From positions 248,001-312,000 of the forward strand of contig CP064961.1 of NCBI GenBank assembly GCA_016699125.1: a DNA stretch of 64,000 nucleotides. The letters are read 5' to 3'. A program made the translations under genes and the position numbers. How positions within the stretch are numbered: position 1 is the stretch's first letter; each line of letters opens with the position of its first letter. Shown here piece after piece: positions 1-8,533 of this stretch. The notes under the pieces are model-generated. The model saw only the letters and a program-made list of their open reading frames with translations, was not told where the DNA came from and did not search any database. The DNA is from a bacterium. Lineage in GTDB: Bacteria > Babelota > Babeliae > Babelales > Vermiphilaceae.

Positions 1-118
1 TTTGTACGTTATCATTAACGCTGTCTGAAGCTTGATTTTCGTTCCATACTAGTACTGAAGGTACTGCTTCCTTTGATAAAAGCATTGAAAGAAAAAATAG
101 ATAAATTTTGTATTTCAT
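1..118 (-). CDS. Secreted protein, N-terminal fragment (runs off window)
   Basis: Only the first 39 codons are inside the window. The start is an ATG at 116-118, preceded by an AAAAGGAGTT ribosome-binding site. The fragment opens with a basic residue pair and a short hydrophobic stretch (MKYKIYLFFLSMLLS) typical of a Sec signal peptide, followed by a polar segment. It lies downstream of potD on the same strand, about 110 bases away, so it may be co-transcribed. No family can be named from this piece. Confidence 0.6.
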   Translation of the reverse strand, partial: MKYKIYLFFLSMLLSKEAVPSVLVWNENQASDSVNDNVQ

Positions 119-227
119 ATAACTCCTTTTTTTAAATAATATAGTATCCACTGTACACATGCATATCATGACATAAATACAGTTGCAACAGCTTGTTTAT
201 AATGATAATGAGTTGAATAAATTATTC

Positions 228-1298
228 TTATGCAGCGTGTAGCTGTATCCAGAATTTTTGCAAGGTAGCTGTATCTATGTTTTGTTGAAACGAATGGATA
301 GGTATATGTTTTAAAGAGGCAGGAGTGACAGTGTTCTCTGTATTTTTTACTGAGATGAGTGGAGAGGGAAAGCAGAATTTATTTTTATATTTTTCCATAA
401 TATGTGGCTGGTAGATATAGTTCAAGAAGGCATACACAAGCTCATCTTTCTTCGTTGATTTTGTGATACAAAAAGAATCAAGAATAGAAAAACTTCCTTC
501 TGCTGGAACAAAAAATGATATATATTCAAAAGTATCAATCATTTTTGCAATATCTGAACTTAAACAGAGTGTTACTGGGGCCGATCCTGATGCAAGCATG
601 TATTCGATACGCATTTCAGAATATGCGACAACATGTTTTTTCTGCTTTGTCAGTTTTTCTATAGTCTGTTGTGCTTCCTCTTTCGTTAAGTATCCAGTTT
701 TGTCAAAAAGATAAAGCGCAGTAATTGAAAAGAGCTGTCGCATATTTTCAAGCATACCAATATGAGGTGTGTTTCTTTCTTTAAATAATAATGCCCACGA
801 CTGTGGGATGTGTTGCATATCTATAAATCTTGTATCAATACCTATGCCAAGCACAGCCCAAAAACATGGTATTGTAAAATTATTTTCGATGTCCGCTTTA
901 TTACCTTTAATTTCAGGAACCAGAGTATCCCAGAATGTGAGTTTTGTTTTGTCTATTTTTTTGATCCATTCTTCTTTGATAAAGATATTAAGCATAAAGT
1001 CTGATGGCATGATGATATCATAATCGTGTTGATGTGAGTTGCGTAGCTTTGCAAGTAGTTCTTCATTGTTTTCAAAATAAGAGATATTAACTTTTATATT
1101 ATTTTTTTCTTCGAACTCTTTCAAAAACTCCCCATCTATAATCTGTGGCCACACGAGAATATTAATGGTTTTTTGTGTCTGTAACTCAGAAAAGAAGTTT
1201 GGCATATACAAAAAGAGTAAAATGAGTAGTATCCACGAGCTTACCAAAGCGCTTTTTATAAGCAACTCTTTTCCAGTAAAGCTCTTCCATGTTTTCAT
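228..1298 (-). CDS. potD: Spermidine/putrescine-binding periplasmic protein PotD-like
   Basis: Substrate-binding component of a polyamine ABC importer. The 356-residue length fits PotD/PotF (about 350). The N-terminus is a signal-anchor-like hydrophobic segment (about residues 15-33). The mature part then begins with INILVWPQIID and continues with FEEKNNIKVNISYF and YDIIMPSDFML, the usual opening of this family (lone beta-strand, then a glycine/aspartate-rich ligand-binding fold). It overlaps potC by 4 bases (ATGA), so the two are translationally coupled. It is the last gene of the operon. Confident at family level; polyamine specificity is inferred from the cassette. Confidence 0.88.
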   Translation of the reverse strand: MKTWKSFTGKELLIKSALVSSWILLILLFLYMPNFFSELQTQKTINILVWPQIIDGEFLKEFEEKNNIKVNISYFENNEELLAKLRNSHQHDYDIIMPSDFMLNIFIKEEWIKKIDKTKLTFWDTLVPEIKGNKADIENNFTIPCFWAVLGIGIDTRFIDMQHIPQSWALLFKERNTPHIGMLENMRQLFSITALYLFDKTGYLTKEEAQQTIEKLTKQKKHVVAYSEMRIEYMLASGSAPVTLCLSSDIAKMIDTFEYISFFVPAEGSFSILDSFCITKSTKKDELVYAFLNYIYQPHIMEKYKNKFCFPSPLISVKNTENTVTPASLKHIPIHSFQQNIDTATLQKFWIQLHAA

Positions 1299-2074
1299 GA
1301 TAGTTTTCCTGTTCGAGGTTTCTGTAATGTTGAAAAGAGAATAAGGCCTCCAATGCTAATGAGTAATAAGATAGTTGATAAAGCATTGATGGCAGGCGTG
1401 GCTCCGGCTCTGATCATTGAAAAGATATAAAGTGGCAATGTTTGTACCGTTCCGCCAGAACAAAAAAATGAGATCAGGAAATCATCTAAAGAAATGATAA
1501 AAACTAAAAGTGCTGAGGCAAGAATGCTTGGTGTTAACAAGGGAAAAATAACGGTTGTAAATACTTGAAAATCTGTAGCGCCAAGATCATACGCTGCCTC
1601 AATGAGACGCTTGTCTATCTCATTAAATCGATTGTGAATTATAGGAATAACATATGCAAGGCCCAAAAGGGTATGACCTACAATAATCGTATTAATGCTG
1701 ATTGGGATTGCAAAAAAACCTGAAAAGTGTAATAAGGCTACGGCGATGATAATTTCGGGTATGGCTAAAATGAAATAAAAAAGTTTTATAAACTTTTTTT
1801 TATAGATCTCATGCATAGTCAAAACAAAACATATACTGAAAAAAAGACTTAATACGGTTGTACACAATGCAATAAAGAGCGATGTTGTCAAGGCTTGCAT
1901 GATTTCTGATGAATCAAAAAGGTATCGATACCAGTCCAGTGTAAATCCGTGCCATGTTTGTGTAAAGGGATTTTGGTTGAAGGAATACATAATTAAAACA
2001 AAAATAGGTGTATATAAAAAAAGGTAACCAAAACAAACAAATGGGATAAGGACCATGTAACTATGCCTATTCAT
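1295..2074 (-). CDS. potC: Spermidine/putrescine ABC transporter permease PotC
   Basis: Inner-membrane permease with about six transmembrane segments. Length 259 matches PotC (about 260). The conserved EAA loop that contacts the ATPase is visible as EAAYDLGATDFQVF followed by PLLTPSI, and SLDDFLISFFCSGG is the characteristic late PotC motif. The start overlaps the end of potB by 8 bases and the stop overlaps potD by 4, showing a tightly coupled operon. Membrane partner of PotB, which is interrupted in this genome. Confidence 0.9.
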   Translation of the reverse strand: MNRHSYMVLIPFVCFGYLFLYTPIFVLIMYSFNQNPFTQTWHGFTLDWYRYLFDSSEIMQALTTSLFIALCTTVLSLFFSICFVLTMHEIYKKKFIKLFYFILAIPEIIIAVALLHFSGFFAIPISINTIIVGHTLLGLAYVIPIIHNRFNEIDKRLIEAAYDLGATDFQVFTTVIFPLLTPSILASALLVFIISLDDFLISFFCSGGTVQTLPLYIFSMIRAGATPAINALSTILLLISIGGLILFSTLQKPRTGKLS

Positions 2075-2921
2075 GAGTTAACCCTTTGTTGTGTTTATGT
2101 AATATATTAAATAACTGATTGATAAACAGTACGCTGAGTAACAAGCTGCAGCCTACAAGAACAGTGAACGTTGCACCGTGTTTTATGTCGTACGTTTCAA
2201 TGTAATAGTATGAAAGAAGTGCGCCAGCTGTTAAATATTTTGAACCTCCTAGTAGGGTTGGGATGACAAATTCTCCAAAGGCTGGAACAAAAACAAGCAG
2301 TGCACCTGTTTTGATGCCAGACAGTGTAAGAGGGAGTGTAATATTGAAAAATGTTTGCCATCGCGTTGCACCCAGATCCATTGAGGCATCTAAAAGTCGT
2401 ATATCAACCTTTTCAAATGATGAGTACATGGGCATGATTGCAAAGGGCAGATAACAATAAATCATAATAGCAAGAACAGCCCAGATATTGTAGGCAAAAT
2501 GAATGGGCTCTTTGATAATGTTAAGGTATAAAAGTAGCTGACTTAATAAACCATATTTTTCTAAAATGAAGAACCATGCATACACCTACACAATAAAATT
2601 GGTCCAAAACGGTAAAGTGAGTAAAAGTAGTAGTAAAAGTTTGTATCGTTTGCTACATAAGGCAACGTAATATGCAATAGGGTATCCAAGTAATAAAGTT
2701 CCCAGCATTGTAGAAAATGCCAAAAAAAATGAACGTCCAATAACTTGTGTGTAAACATAGTCTAAAAAGTGGAAATAGTATTTGAGTGAAAAGGTACCAT
2801 TTTCTCCAGTGAAAGATACATATACAATGGTAAAAATAGGTAAAATTAAAATCGCAATAGGCCATGTGACCGCAGATTGGGCAAGCCAAAATTTTATATA
2901 CTGTACTACGGATCGATTCAA
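2067..2921 (-). pseudogene. potB: Polyamine ABC transporter permease PotB, interrupted by in-frame TAG
   Basis: Two adjacent open segments in the same frame (residues 1-111 and 113-284) together make a full-length PotB (family about 275-285). A single TAG at 2586-2588 separates them, falling inside the conserved block that in relatives reads like PFWTN-(L/F)-IR-x-YAW; here it is PFWTNFIV-stop-VYAW. The EAA loop (DASMDLGATRWQTFF) is intact downstream. The start is TTG at 2921 with AAAAGGAG nine bases upstream, overlapping the potA stop. No frameshift is present, and both operon overlaps are preserved. It could be a recent nonsense mutation, a suppressed or read-through codon, a split protein restarting at the GTG right after the stop, or a base-call error. 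Confidence 0.8.
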
Positions 2922-2933
2922 TAACGGCTCCTT

Positions 2934-4031
2934 TTAAGATTCTAATAGGACGACATTTTCTTTTTGCCAATATAGGTTTACGACATCGTCGTAGTCAATA
3001 GTTTCTTGTGGAAAATGTTCTTCGTTTTGTTCGAAAACGGACACGACGATTTTGTTTTCTAACAGTACATTATATTGAGTTGACCGACCGTGATATACGA
3101 TAGCGTGTACTTTTCCGGTTATGTGATTGGAAAAACCAATAAGATTGCCCTTAGATATGGCAAATTTTTCTGGTCTAATACTCATGAAAACCTGTTTGTT
3201 TTCAGCTTTCCAATCATCAGTCTGTTTTTTTGTAAGAACGATGTCGAACGTACCAAGCAGTGGTATTGCGATCTTATAGTTGTCTTCAACGCAATGGATG
3301 ATACCTTGGAAGATATTTGTTGAACCAACAAAGCGAGCAACAAACGAACTGGCTGGGTTTTCATATGTATTTTTAGGTGTTCCTACCTGTTCAATTGTAC
3401 CGTGATGATTCATAATGGCCATGAAGTCGGCAACTGTTAAAGCTTCGAACTGATCATGTGTTACGTATACGAAGGTTGTTTTTAAAGAATCCTGCAGCTC
3501 AATAAGTTCAAGTAACATTCGTTCTCTCATTTTCAAATCAAGTGCGGCGAGTGGTTCATCTAACAGAAGCACCTTTGGTTCATTAATAATAGCGCGCGCA
3601 AGTGCTACTCGCTGTTGCTGGCCGCCAGAAAGCTGATCGACCGCTTTATAAATATGTTTTTCTAAATGCATAATTTTCAGGATATGGTGTACCTTGTCTT
3701 GGACAATGTCTGGGGCGATTTTTTTGATTCGCAAGCCATAGGCAACGTTTTCCATAACATTTAAGTGTGGAAACAATGCATAATGTTGAAATACAGTATT
3801 AATTTTTCGTAAATGTACTGGAACGTGTGTAATGTCAATGTCGTCGAGGAAGATGCTTCCTTGGTCGACAGATTCAAAGCCTGCAAGAATACGTAACAGC
3901 GTGGTTTTACCGCTACCACTTGGTCCAAGAAGCGCAAAAAATGTTCCAAGCGGTATAGTAAGATTAAGATTTTTTAAGATATATTCATTTTTGTAAATTT
4001 TTGAAACATTCTTAATGGATATGCTGGACAT
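2934..4031 (-). CDS. potA: Spermidine/putrescine ABC transporter ATP-binding protein PotA
   Basis: Cytoplasmic ATPase that powers polyamine import. Visible motifs in order: Walker A GPSGSGKTT (about residues 36-44), Q-loop VFQHYALFPHLNV, ABC signature LSGGQQQRVALARA, Walker B VLLLDEPLAALD and switch His in YVTHDQFEA. The C-terminal third (from about residue 235) is the TOBE-like regulatory domain with SIRPEKF. Its 365 residues match PotA (about 370). Its start overlaps the upstream membrane-protein gene by 20 bases and its stop lies 12 bases before the potB start codon, so it belongs to one operon. Confidence 0.93.
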   Translation of the reverse strand: MSSISIKNVSKIYKNEYILKNLNLTIPLGTFFALLGPSGSGKTTLLRILAGFESVDQGSIFLDDIDITHVPVHLRKINTVFQHYALFPHLNVMENVAYGLRIKKIAPDIVQDKVHHILKIMHLEKHIYKAVDQLSGGQQQRVALARAIINEPKVLLLDEPLAALDLKMRERMLLELIELQDSLKTTFVYVTHDQFEALTVADFMAIMNHHGTIEQVGTPKNTYENPASSFVARFVGSTNIFQGIIHCVEDNYKIAIPLLGTFDIVLTKKQTDDWKAENKQVFMSIRPEKFAISKGNLIGFSNHITGKVHAIVYHGRSTQYNVLLENKIVVSVFEQNEEHFPQETIDYDDVVNLYWQKENVVLLES

Positions 4032-4713
4032 CTTTTTTCCCTAAACGTGCAATCGTCATTGGCACAATCACATCTGAAAGCGTACATGGCACAACGACTG
4101 CAATAATTAAAAAGAGAAAAACTAATCCAATTTGTAAGTGCCATTCATAAAATCCATGAGCAACCAGATAAAAAGTTGAAGCAAGTGAACTCACTAAAAT
4201 GTGAGATGTGTGCGAGGTTAAAGCATACGTTATTTTTTCATTGTGATGGCTCCACTTGCTTAAAAAGCCGGTCAATAAGCCAGTAAATAAAAATGGTGCG
4301 ATATTTTTAATCTCATGAAATATGCATATGTGAAAATGCATATCAAAACCTAGCATTCTGCCTGCAAAATAGGGAATGACAGCATCGGATAAAACACAAA
4401 AAAAGGTTGGAGATAGAAGCCCCACAAGCAAGGCTTTGAAAATATTATTAGAGAACCTAAAAAAAGTTACCAATGTCCCTGCGCCTGCAAAAACAAGGTG
4501 CATAAAATGGAAGCTGTGAAAGAGCATTTTAGCGCCTTTTTTAGCAAGTTTTGGATCTACATTTGACCATAGACCAAAGATCGATACAAAGCTTACTACG
4601 GTAAGTGAAAACGCAACAGCGACAACCGCGTAGGGTAAATGGCATGCGATCTCTTGCCAAACGGTTGAATTGCCTTGCATACAGGTTGATTCTTTTTTGT
4701 GACATTCATTCAT
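4012..4713 (-). CDS. Unknown multi-spanning membrane protein in the polyamine operon, internal duplication
   Basis: Not recognised as any named family. The 233 residues contain about six hydrophobic segments. Two halves look related: each has a His-rich entry (HSFHFMHLVFAGAGT near residue 66; TSHTSHILVSSLAST near 166) and ends in a similar motif (LSDAVIPYFAGRMLG near 108; LSDVIVPMTIARLG near 212). Duplicated membrane halves are common in carriers and channels. It overlaps potA by 20 bases, so it is expressed with the importer and may be an accessory subunit or an unrelated transporter. No strong ribosome-binding site is seen at the ATG. Confidence 0.7.
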   Translation of the reverse strand: MNECHKKESTCMQGNSTVWQEIACHLPYAVVAVAFSLTVVSFVSIFGLWSNVDPKLAKKGAKMLFHSFHFMHLVFAGAGTLVTFFRFSNNIFKALLVGLLSPTFFCVLSDAVIPYFAGRMLGFDMHFHICIFHEIKNIAPFLFTGLLTGFLSKWSHHNEKITYALTSHTSHILVSSLASTFYLVAHGFYEWHLQIGLVFLFLIIAVVVPCTLSDVIVPMTIARLGKKDVQHIH

Positions 4714-4769
4714 TTACATAACTTTCAAAAAACGCTACTTATTTTAATATAAATGAAAACCATTAATAT

Positions 4770-5048
4770 TCAAGAAAGTATTCGAAAGGTATTGCGGTAG
4801 TTTTTAATGTTAAGAAAAGGTTCCACTTCAATTGCCTGGAAAGACTGTTTTTCTGAGAGTGTATGTAAAGAATCGATAAATTCATTAGTCTGCTCAACTG
4901 ATCCGCATGCGATAATTTTGACCGATTCAGTATCTTCGTACTGGGCTGTTCCTTCAACTGAGCAGTCTAAAGCTATTTTTTTTATAACTTCTGGTAGAAA
5001 GTCTTTTTGAAAAACTCCCTTGATTGTTACTTTAAGACAACGTTTCAT
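4770..5048 (-). CDS. Acylphosphatase-like small protein, catalytic arginine apparently absent
   Basis: The 92-residue product resembles acylphosphatase in length and ferredoxin-like layout: an opening strand LKVTIKGVFQ, a helix, a strand pair with SVKIIACGS, a helix TNEFIDSL and a final strand. In active enzymes the loop after the first strand reads GxVQGVxFR, with the Arg binding the acyl phosphate; here the matching loop is GVFQKDFLPE, with no Arg at that position. The start is ATG 5046-5048 with AAAGGAGAG upstream; an in-frame upstream ATG lacks such a site. It precedes the polyamine operon by 56 bases on the same strand. Probably a degenerate or repurposed member. Confidence 0.55.
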   Translation of the reverse strand: MKRCLKVTIKGVFQKDFLPEVIKKIALDCSVEGTAQYEDTESVKIIACGSVEQTNEFIDSLHTLSEKQSFQAIEVEPFLNIKNYRNTFRILS

Positions 5049-5086
5049 ATACTCTCCTTTTATGATAGAATCAAGATAGTACAACA

Positions 5087-5105
5087 AGCTAACAAAACGT
5101 TAGCT
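5087..5105. promoter_or_regulatory. Small inverted repeat between divergent genes
   Basis: AGCTAAC and GTTAGCT form a 7-bp perfect inverted repeat around a 5-base loop, in the 130-bp space between gltX (plus) and the acylphosphatase-like gene (minus). It could be an operator or a leader hairpin. The position is suggestive, but the repeat is short and may be chance. Confidence 0.25.
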
Positions 5106-5178
5106 GCTATGTCAAAAAATATGGTTACTTCTATAGATCAAGGTTTTTATATCGAAAAATTGTTGCAAAGGTTAAGAA

Positions 5179-6618
5179 ATGAAAAATTCTACCCAGGTTC
5201 GAGTACGTTTTGCACCTGCACCTACAGGCATGATGCATTTAGGCAATGTGCGCGCTGCCGTGATTAACTATTTATTCGCGCGCCAAAAAAAGGGTGTTTT
5301 CATAGTGCGAATCGAAGATACAGATGTTGAACGGAACTATGACCCCGGTGCTTTGAATATTATTGCTGACCTGCAATGGCTTAAGTTATTGCATGATGAA
5401 GGCCCTGGGGTTGGCGGAGCGTATGGGCCGTATTTCCAATCTGAAAGAATGAATATCTATCAAAAGTTCCTCGATATATTATGCCAAAAAGAGCTTTGTT
5501 ATCGCTGTTTTTGTAGTGTTGAACTGTTAGAAAAAAAACGTATGCGTATGCAGGCAGCTGGGTTGGCGCCTCGTTATGATCGAGCCTGTTTACAGCTTTC
5601 ATCTCATGAGGTGCAACAAAAACTGTCTGAGCAGACCCCCTTTATTTGGCGATTTAAGCTTGATCACAGCCAAAAAGTAACGGTTAACGATTTGGCGCAT
5701 GGTATTAAAACATTTGAGTTGCACAATTTTTCTGATTTTCCATTGACGCGTAGTGATGGTAGTTTTACCTTTATTTTTGCAAACTTTGTCGATGATATGG
5801 AGATGAAAATTACGCACATTTTTCGTGGTGAAGATCACTTGACCAATTCCGCATGTCAAGCACCATTGTTTGATGCTTTTAACGTGGCCCGACCTTTGTA
5901 TCTGCATATGCCGATTTTATGTAATATAGACGGAAAAAAGCTATCAAAACGTGATTTTGGATTTTCCTTGCGAGATTTAAAAGATGCAGGTTTTTTACCA
6001 GAAGCGATTGTTAACTATTTGGCAATTATTGGTGGATCCTTTGCGCAAGAGATTATGTCTGTCGATCAGTTAATACAGGCATTTGCTTTTGACCATATTC
6101 ATACAACGGGGCACATAAAATATAACGTAGAGAAGCTGCGATGGATTAATAGACGTTGGTTGCATGCGATGGAGCCAGCATTATTTATTTCCTTGGCAAA
6201 ACCTTTTTTGATAAAAGCATATCCTTCAGCGACAGCTGGTGATCAACAAAAGGTTGATATGTTATTAAAAGCAGTTCAGAATGACATTCAGACACTGTGC
6301 GATATTGTTCCGATGCTGGCTTTTTATTTTGATTTCAAGCCCGCTTTACCGGCGGATGTGGATACTTTTTTGAATGAAGGAGAACGAAACCAGCTGAAAG
6401 AAGCATTGGTAGCGGCCTTGCCGAATATAGCGACGCAAGAAGTATTTATGAATGCCCTCAAGACAGCACTCAATAAGATTATTGAACCAAAGCGATGGCT
6501 TTCAGTAATGCGATTAATGCTGACGGGCACTGCTCAGGGAATTGCTGTTGGGCAACTTATTGAAATGCTTGGCTCAGATGCTCAACTACGATTAAAAGAG
6601 GGTTTGCGCTTGTTGTAA
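5179..6618 (+). CDS. gltX: Glutamyl-tRNA synthetase
   Basis: Class I aminoacyl-tRNA synthetase that charges tRNA-Glu (possibly also tRNA-Gln if the genome uses the transamidation route). The HIGH-like motif is in RFAPAPTGMMHLGNVRAA (residues about 10-27) and the KMSKS-like motif is KKLSKRDF (about 254-261). IEDTDVERN and FRGEDHLTN are family signatures. Length 479 fits GltX. The start ATG has AAGG seven bases upstream. The 3' end overlaps the convergent DUF4911-like gene by 27 bases. A shorter KLSKRDFGF form of the KMSKS loop is normal for bacterial GluRS. Confidence 0.95.
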   Translation: MKNSTQVRVRFAPAPTGMMHLGNVRAAVINYLFARQKKGVFIVRIEDTDVERNYDPGALNIIADLQWLKLLHDEGPGVGGAYGPYFQSERMNIYQKFLDILCQKELCYRCFCSVELLEKKRMRMQAAGLAPRYDRACLQLSSHEVQQKLSEQTPFIWRFKLDHSQKVTVNDLAHGIKTFELHNFSDFPLTRSDGSFTFIFANFVDDMEMKITHIFRGEDHLTNSACQAPLFDAFNVARPLYLHMPILCNIDGKKLSKRDFGFSLRDLKDAGFLPEAIVNYLAIIGGSFAQEIMSVDQLIQAFAFDHIHTTGHIKYNVEKLRWINRRWLHAMEPALFISLAKPFLIKAYPSATAGDQQKVDMLLKAVQNDIQTLCDIVPMLAFYFDFKPALPADVDTFLNEGERNQLKEALVAALPNIATQEVFMNALKTALNKIIEPKRWLSVMRLMLTGTAQGIAVGQLIEMLGSDAQLRLKEGLRLL

Positions 6619-6843
6619 GCGGTTTTCCTGTTTTTGTAGGTCAAAAAGTACGAGTTTTTGTTCTAAATAGTGTGCGAGCAGTAAAGATTCTTTGGTTGTT
6701 GATTCAGGTACAAAAAATTCAACAATACTTTTAGTTTGACAAACGGTTCTGGCAAAACAAACATGGTCATAGCTTTTGAAAAAACCTATGACCAGAAAAC
6801 AGTCTGCAGGTGGAACATGTGCCTGAAAATAGTTACAATACAA
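6592..6843 (-). CDS. DUF4911-like small protein
   Basis: An 83-residue product starting at TTG (6841-6843) with a well-placed AAGGA. The pattern YFQAHVPPADCFLVIGFFKSYD followed by a strand and VEFFVPESTTKE resembles the DUF4911 family (short bacterial proteins with an xVxPxDIxxLxxxLExYxG core and unknown function). It overlaps the end of gltX by 27 bases on the opposite strand. Because it lies partly antisense to gltX it could be a chance frame, but the start signal and family-like pattern argue that it is real. Confidence 0.5.
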   Translation of the reverse strand: MYCNYFQAHVPPADCFLVIGFFKSYDHVCFARTVCQTKSIVEFFVPESTTKESLLLAHYLEQKLVLFDLQKQENRLQQAQTLF

Positions 6844-6949
6844 ATGTATCCTTATTCTTCTGTGAATTTTTTAAATCCGATGTAAAAATAATACCACGCG
6901 TAAAACAACTCTGCAAATAGACTGTTTTTTTGCAATTAAATTTTAATGC

Positions 6950-6979
6950 TTGAGTCCAATAACCGCTTTAAGCTAGTAT
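6950..6979 (+). promoter_or_regulatory. Predicted sigma70-type promoter
   Basis: A TTGAGT -35 box, 18-base spacer and TAGTAT -10 box lie about 35 bases upstream of the secreted-protein ATG at 7013. Reasonable match to the bacterial housekeeping consensus; start-site mapping would decide. Confidence 0.4.
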
Positions 6980-7012
6980 GATTTTATTGTTATATAAACA
7001 AGTAAGAGAGAT

Positions 7013-7684
7013 ATGAAGAAATCTATATTTTTATTGATACCGTTTTTTTGTGGTAAGCTTACATGTATGGAAGAGGCGGCGCTCACTGTTATACCTGCGG
7101 GAAAGTACAATAATACTATTATTGCTACGTTGGATGATTTAAAAAATGTTGCTCATGCTGATGATTTTGGCGGAAAATGGAATAATGAAGAACATGTTAA
7201 CAGAGTAAAAAGTATAGAAGTTGAGCCTTCGGCGGTGGTAGATTATCTGTTCTCTCTTGATCAAAAAAGAGTCATCAATCAAAATAATAATGCAAATGAG
7301 TTGCAAAAACAGAAGGCATCGATGCTTTTGACCAAAATGATGCAAAACAATCCTGAATTATACCATCAATATATGCTTGAACTTATGAAAGAGATGAATA
7401 CTAATTTCACCAATAATAACCAACCAGTAGTGGCACCACCTATTCCTGCACCAACTGTGGTGGTTCCATCAATCGCAGCTCCTGTTGGCTTGCCTGCAGG
7501 AACGACTGATGTTGCATTGCAACTTTTTAAAGATCTGTTGGCGTTATCGATTGATGATCAAACAACACTTGAAAATAAAAATCAGCAAAAAGATAGAACT
7601 CTGACCATCCTTAAAGTGTTACTTGGTCTTGCCACCATTGCAGCTACCACCGTTTCTACGGTTTTGCCGATAGTTAAATGTTAA
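7013..7684 (+). CDS. Secreted or membrane-anchored protein of unknown function
   Basis: 223 residues with an N-terminal signal peptide (KKSIFLLIPFFCGKLTC) and a hydrophobic C-terminal segment near the end (ILKVLLGLATIAATTV, about residues 199-214), separated by a polar region. A proline/valine-rich linker (about 139-165) precedes the C-terminal helix. The layout signal peptide - soluble domain - C-terminal anchor recurs in this window (8534, 29685, 49508). Start ATG follows AGAGAG. No catalytic motif is seen. It probably faces the periplasm or an external compartment. Confidence 0.7.
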   Translation: MKKSIFLLIPFFCGKLTCMEEAALTVIPAGKYNNTIIATLDDLKNVAHADDFGGKWNNEEHVNRVKSIEVEPSAVVDYLFSLDQKRVINQNNNANELQKQKASMLLTKMMQNNPELYHQYMLELMKEMNTNFTNNNQPVVAPPIPAPTVVVPSIAAPVGLPAGTTDVALQLFKDLLALSIDDQTTLENKNQQKDRTLTILKVLLGLATIAATTVSTVLPIVKC

Positions 7685-7701
7685 TAGTTGGTGATAAAAA
7701 A

Positions 7702-8346
7702 CTATTTTTTTTTCGTGCAGTCGTGTGATCCATTTTTTTGAAAACCTAAGGTTTTCAATGCGTGGCGTACTTCAAAGAGTGGAAGGCCTATGATATTTGA
7801 ATATGAACCATGTATCTCTTTGACAAACTGCATGCCAAACTCCTCAATAGTTACTGCTCCTGCGCAGTCCATGCTTTTCATAAAATCGATGCAAAAATCG
7901 ATCTGTTCGTCCGGAATATCAATAATGTATTCTGATTTTACTACCTGAACAACGTGCTCAAGTATGCGCCATGCGTTATTAATGAACTGCTTTTTTTCAA
8001 TGCAGAATGCGGTGTGTGCTGAGCATTTCTGACGGGCATTTTTGATCATCTGACGAGCTTCTTGGTGAGTTTTTGGTTTTCCTAAAATGTGGCCATGATA
8101 ATCCAAACACATGGTATCGGCTGTCAAAACAAAAATAGTTGTACCTTGTTGGTAGCACTCAGGCAAAATGACACTGGCCATCTTTTGCAGTGCAATTTGG
8201 GTGACATATTTTTCGATTGGAATGTTTGTGGCAGGTAAAATTTCGTCAGCCGTCTGAAAAAGCTTTTTGAAAGGGATTTTTGATAGTTCCAAAAGCTTTT
8301 TGCGAGACTGCGAAGAGCTTGCCAAAAATAAAATAGAATTCTGCAT
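7702..8346 (-). CDS. maf: Maf-family nucleoside triphosphate pyrophosphatase
   Basis: House-cleaning enzyme that hydrolyses non-canonical or modified nucleoside triphosphates to monophosphates (family also linked to septum inhibition). Family markers: N-terminal LASSSQSRKKLL, the metal-binding acidic core VLTADTMCLDYHG followed by LGKPKTHQEA, and the C-terminal CAGAVTIEEFG...SYSNIIGLPL block. At 214 residues it is slightly longer than usual (about 190-200), mostly from a short C-terminal tail. Converges with the preceding secreted-protein gene with 17 bases between the stops. Confidence 0.9.
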   Translation of the reverse strand: MQNSILFLASSSQSRKKLLELSKIPFKKLFQTADEILPATNIPIEKYVTQIALQKMASVILPECYQQGTTIFVLTADTMCLDYHGHILGKPKTHQEARQMIKNARQKCSAHTAFCIEKKQFINNAWRILEHVVQVVKSEYIIDIPDEQIDFCIDFMKSMDCAGAVTIEEFGMQFVKEIHGSYSNIIGLPLFEVRHALKTLGFQKNGSHDCTKKK

Positions 8347-8437
8347 GCTTTTTGTTCTGACAAATATTGGATATAATGGTTCAAGTATAGAGCGAAAAAA
8401 ACAAAGAATGAAGGCTTTTTTTAAGAACCGCTTATTT

Positions 8438-8465
8438 TTGACATTAAGTTTCTGTTTGATATAAT
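8438..8465 (+). promoter_or_regulatory. Strong consensus sigma70 promoter
   Basis: Exact TTGACA and exact TATAAT separated by 16 bases. This is the best promoter match in the window, 69 bases upstream of the ATG at 8534. It suggests high constitutive expression of a small secreted protein. Confidence 0.75.
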
Positions 8466-8533
8466 AAACATTATTATTTTTGTAAATTTTAGTATTTTGA
8501 TATGTTCTTTGTATCTTTAAAAGGTAGTCTACA

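Noticed and set aside
2586..2588. TAG reassigned as a sense codon in this genome
   Set aside because: TAG terminates several well-defined genes here (ssb at 29648, der at 53489, phoH at 60290), so a code change is not supported; only local read-through remains possible.
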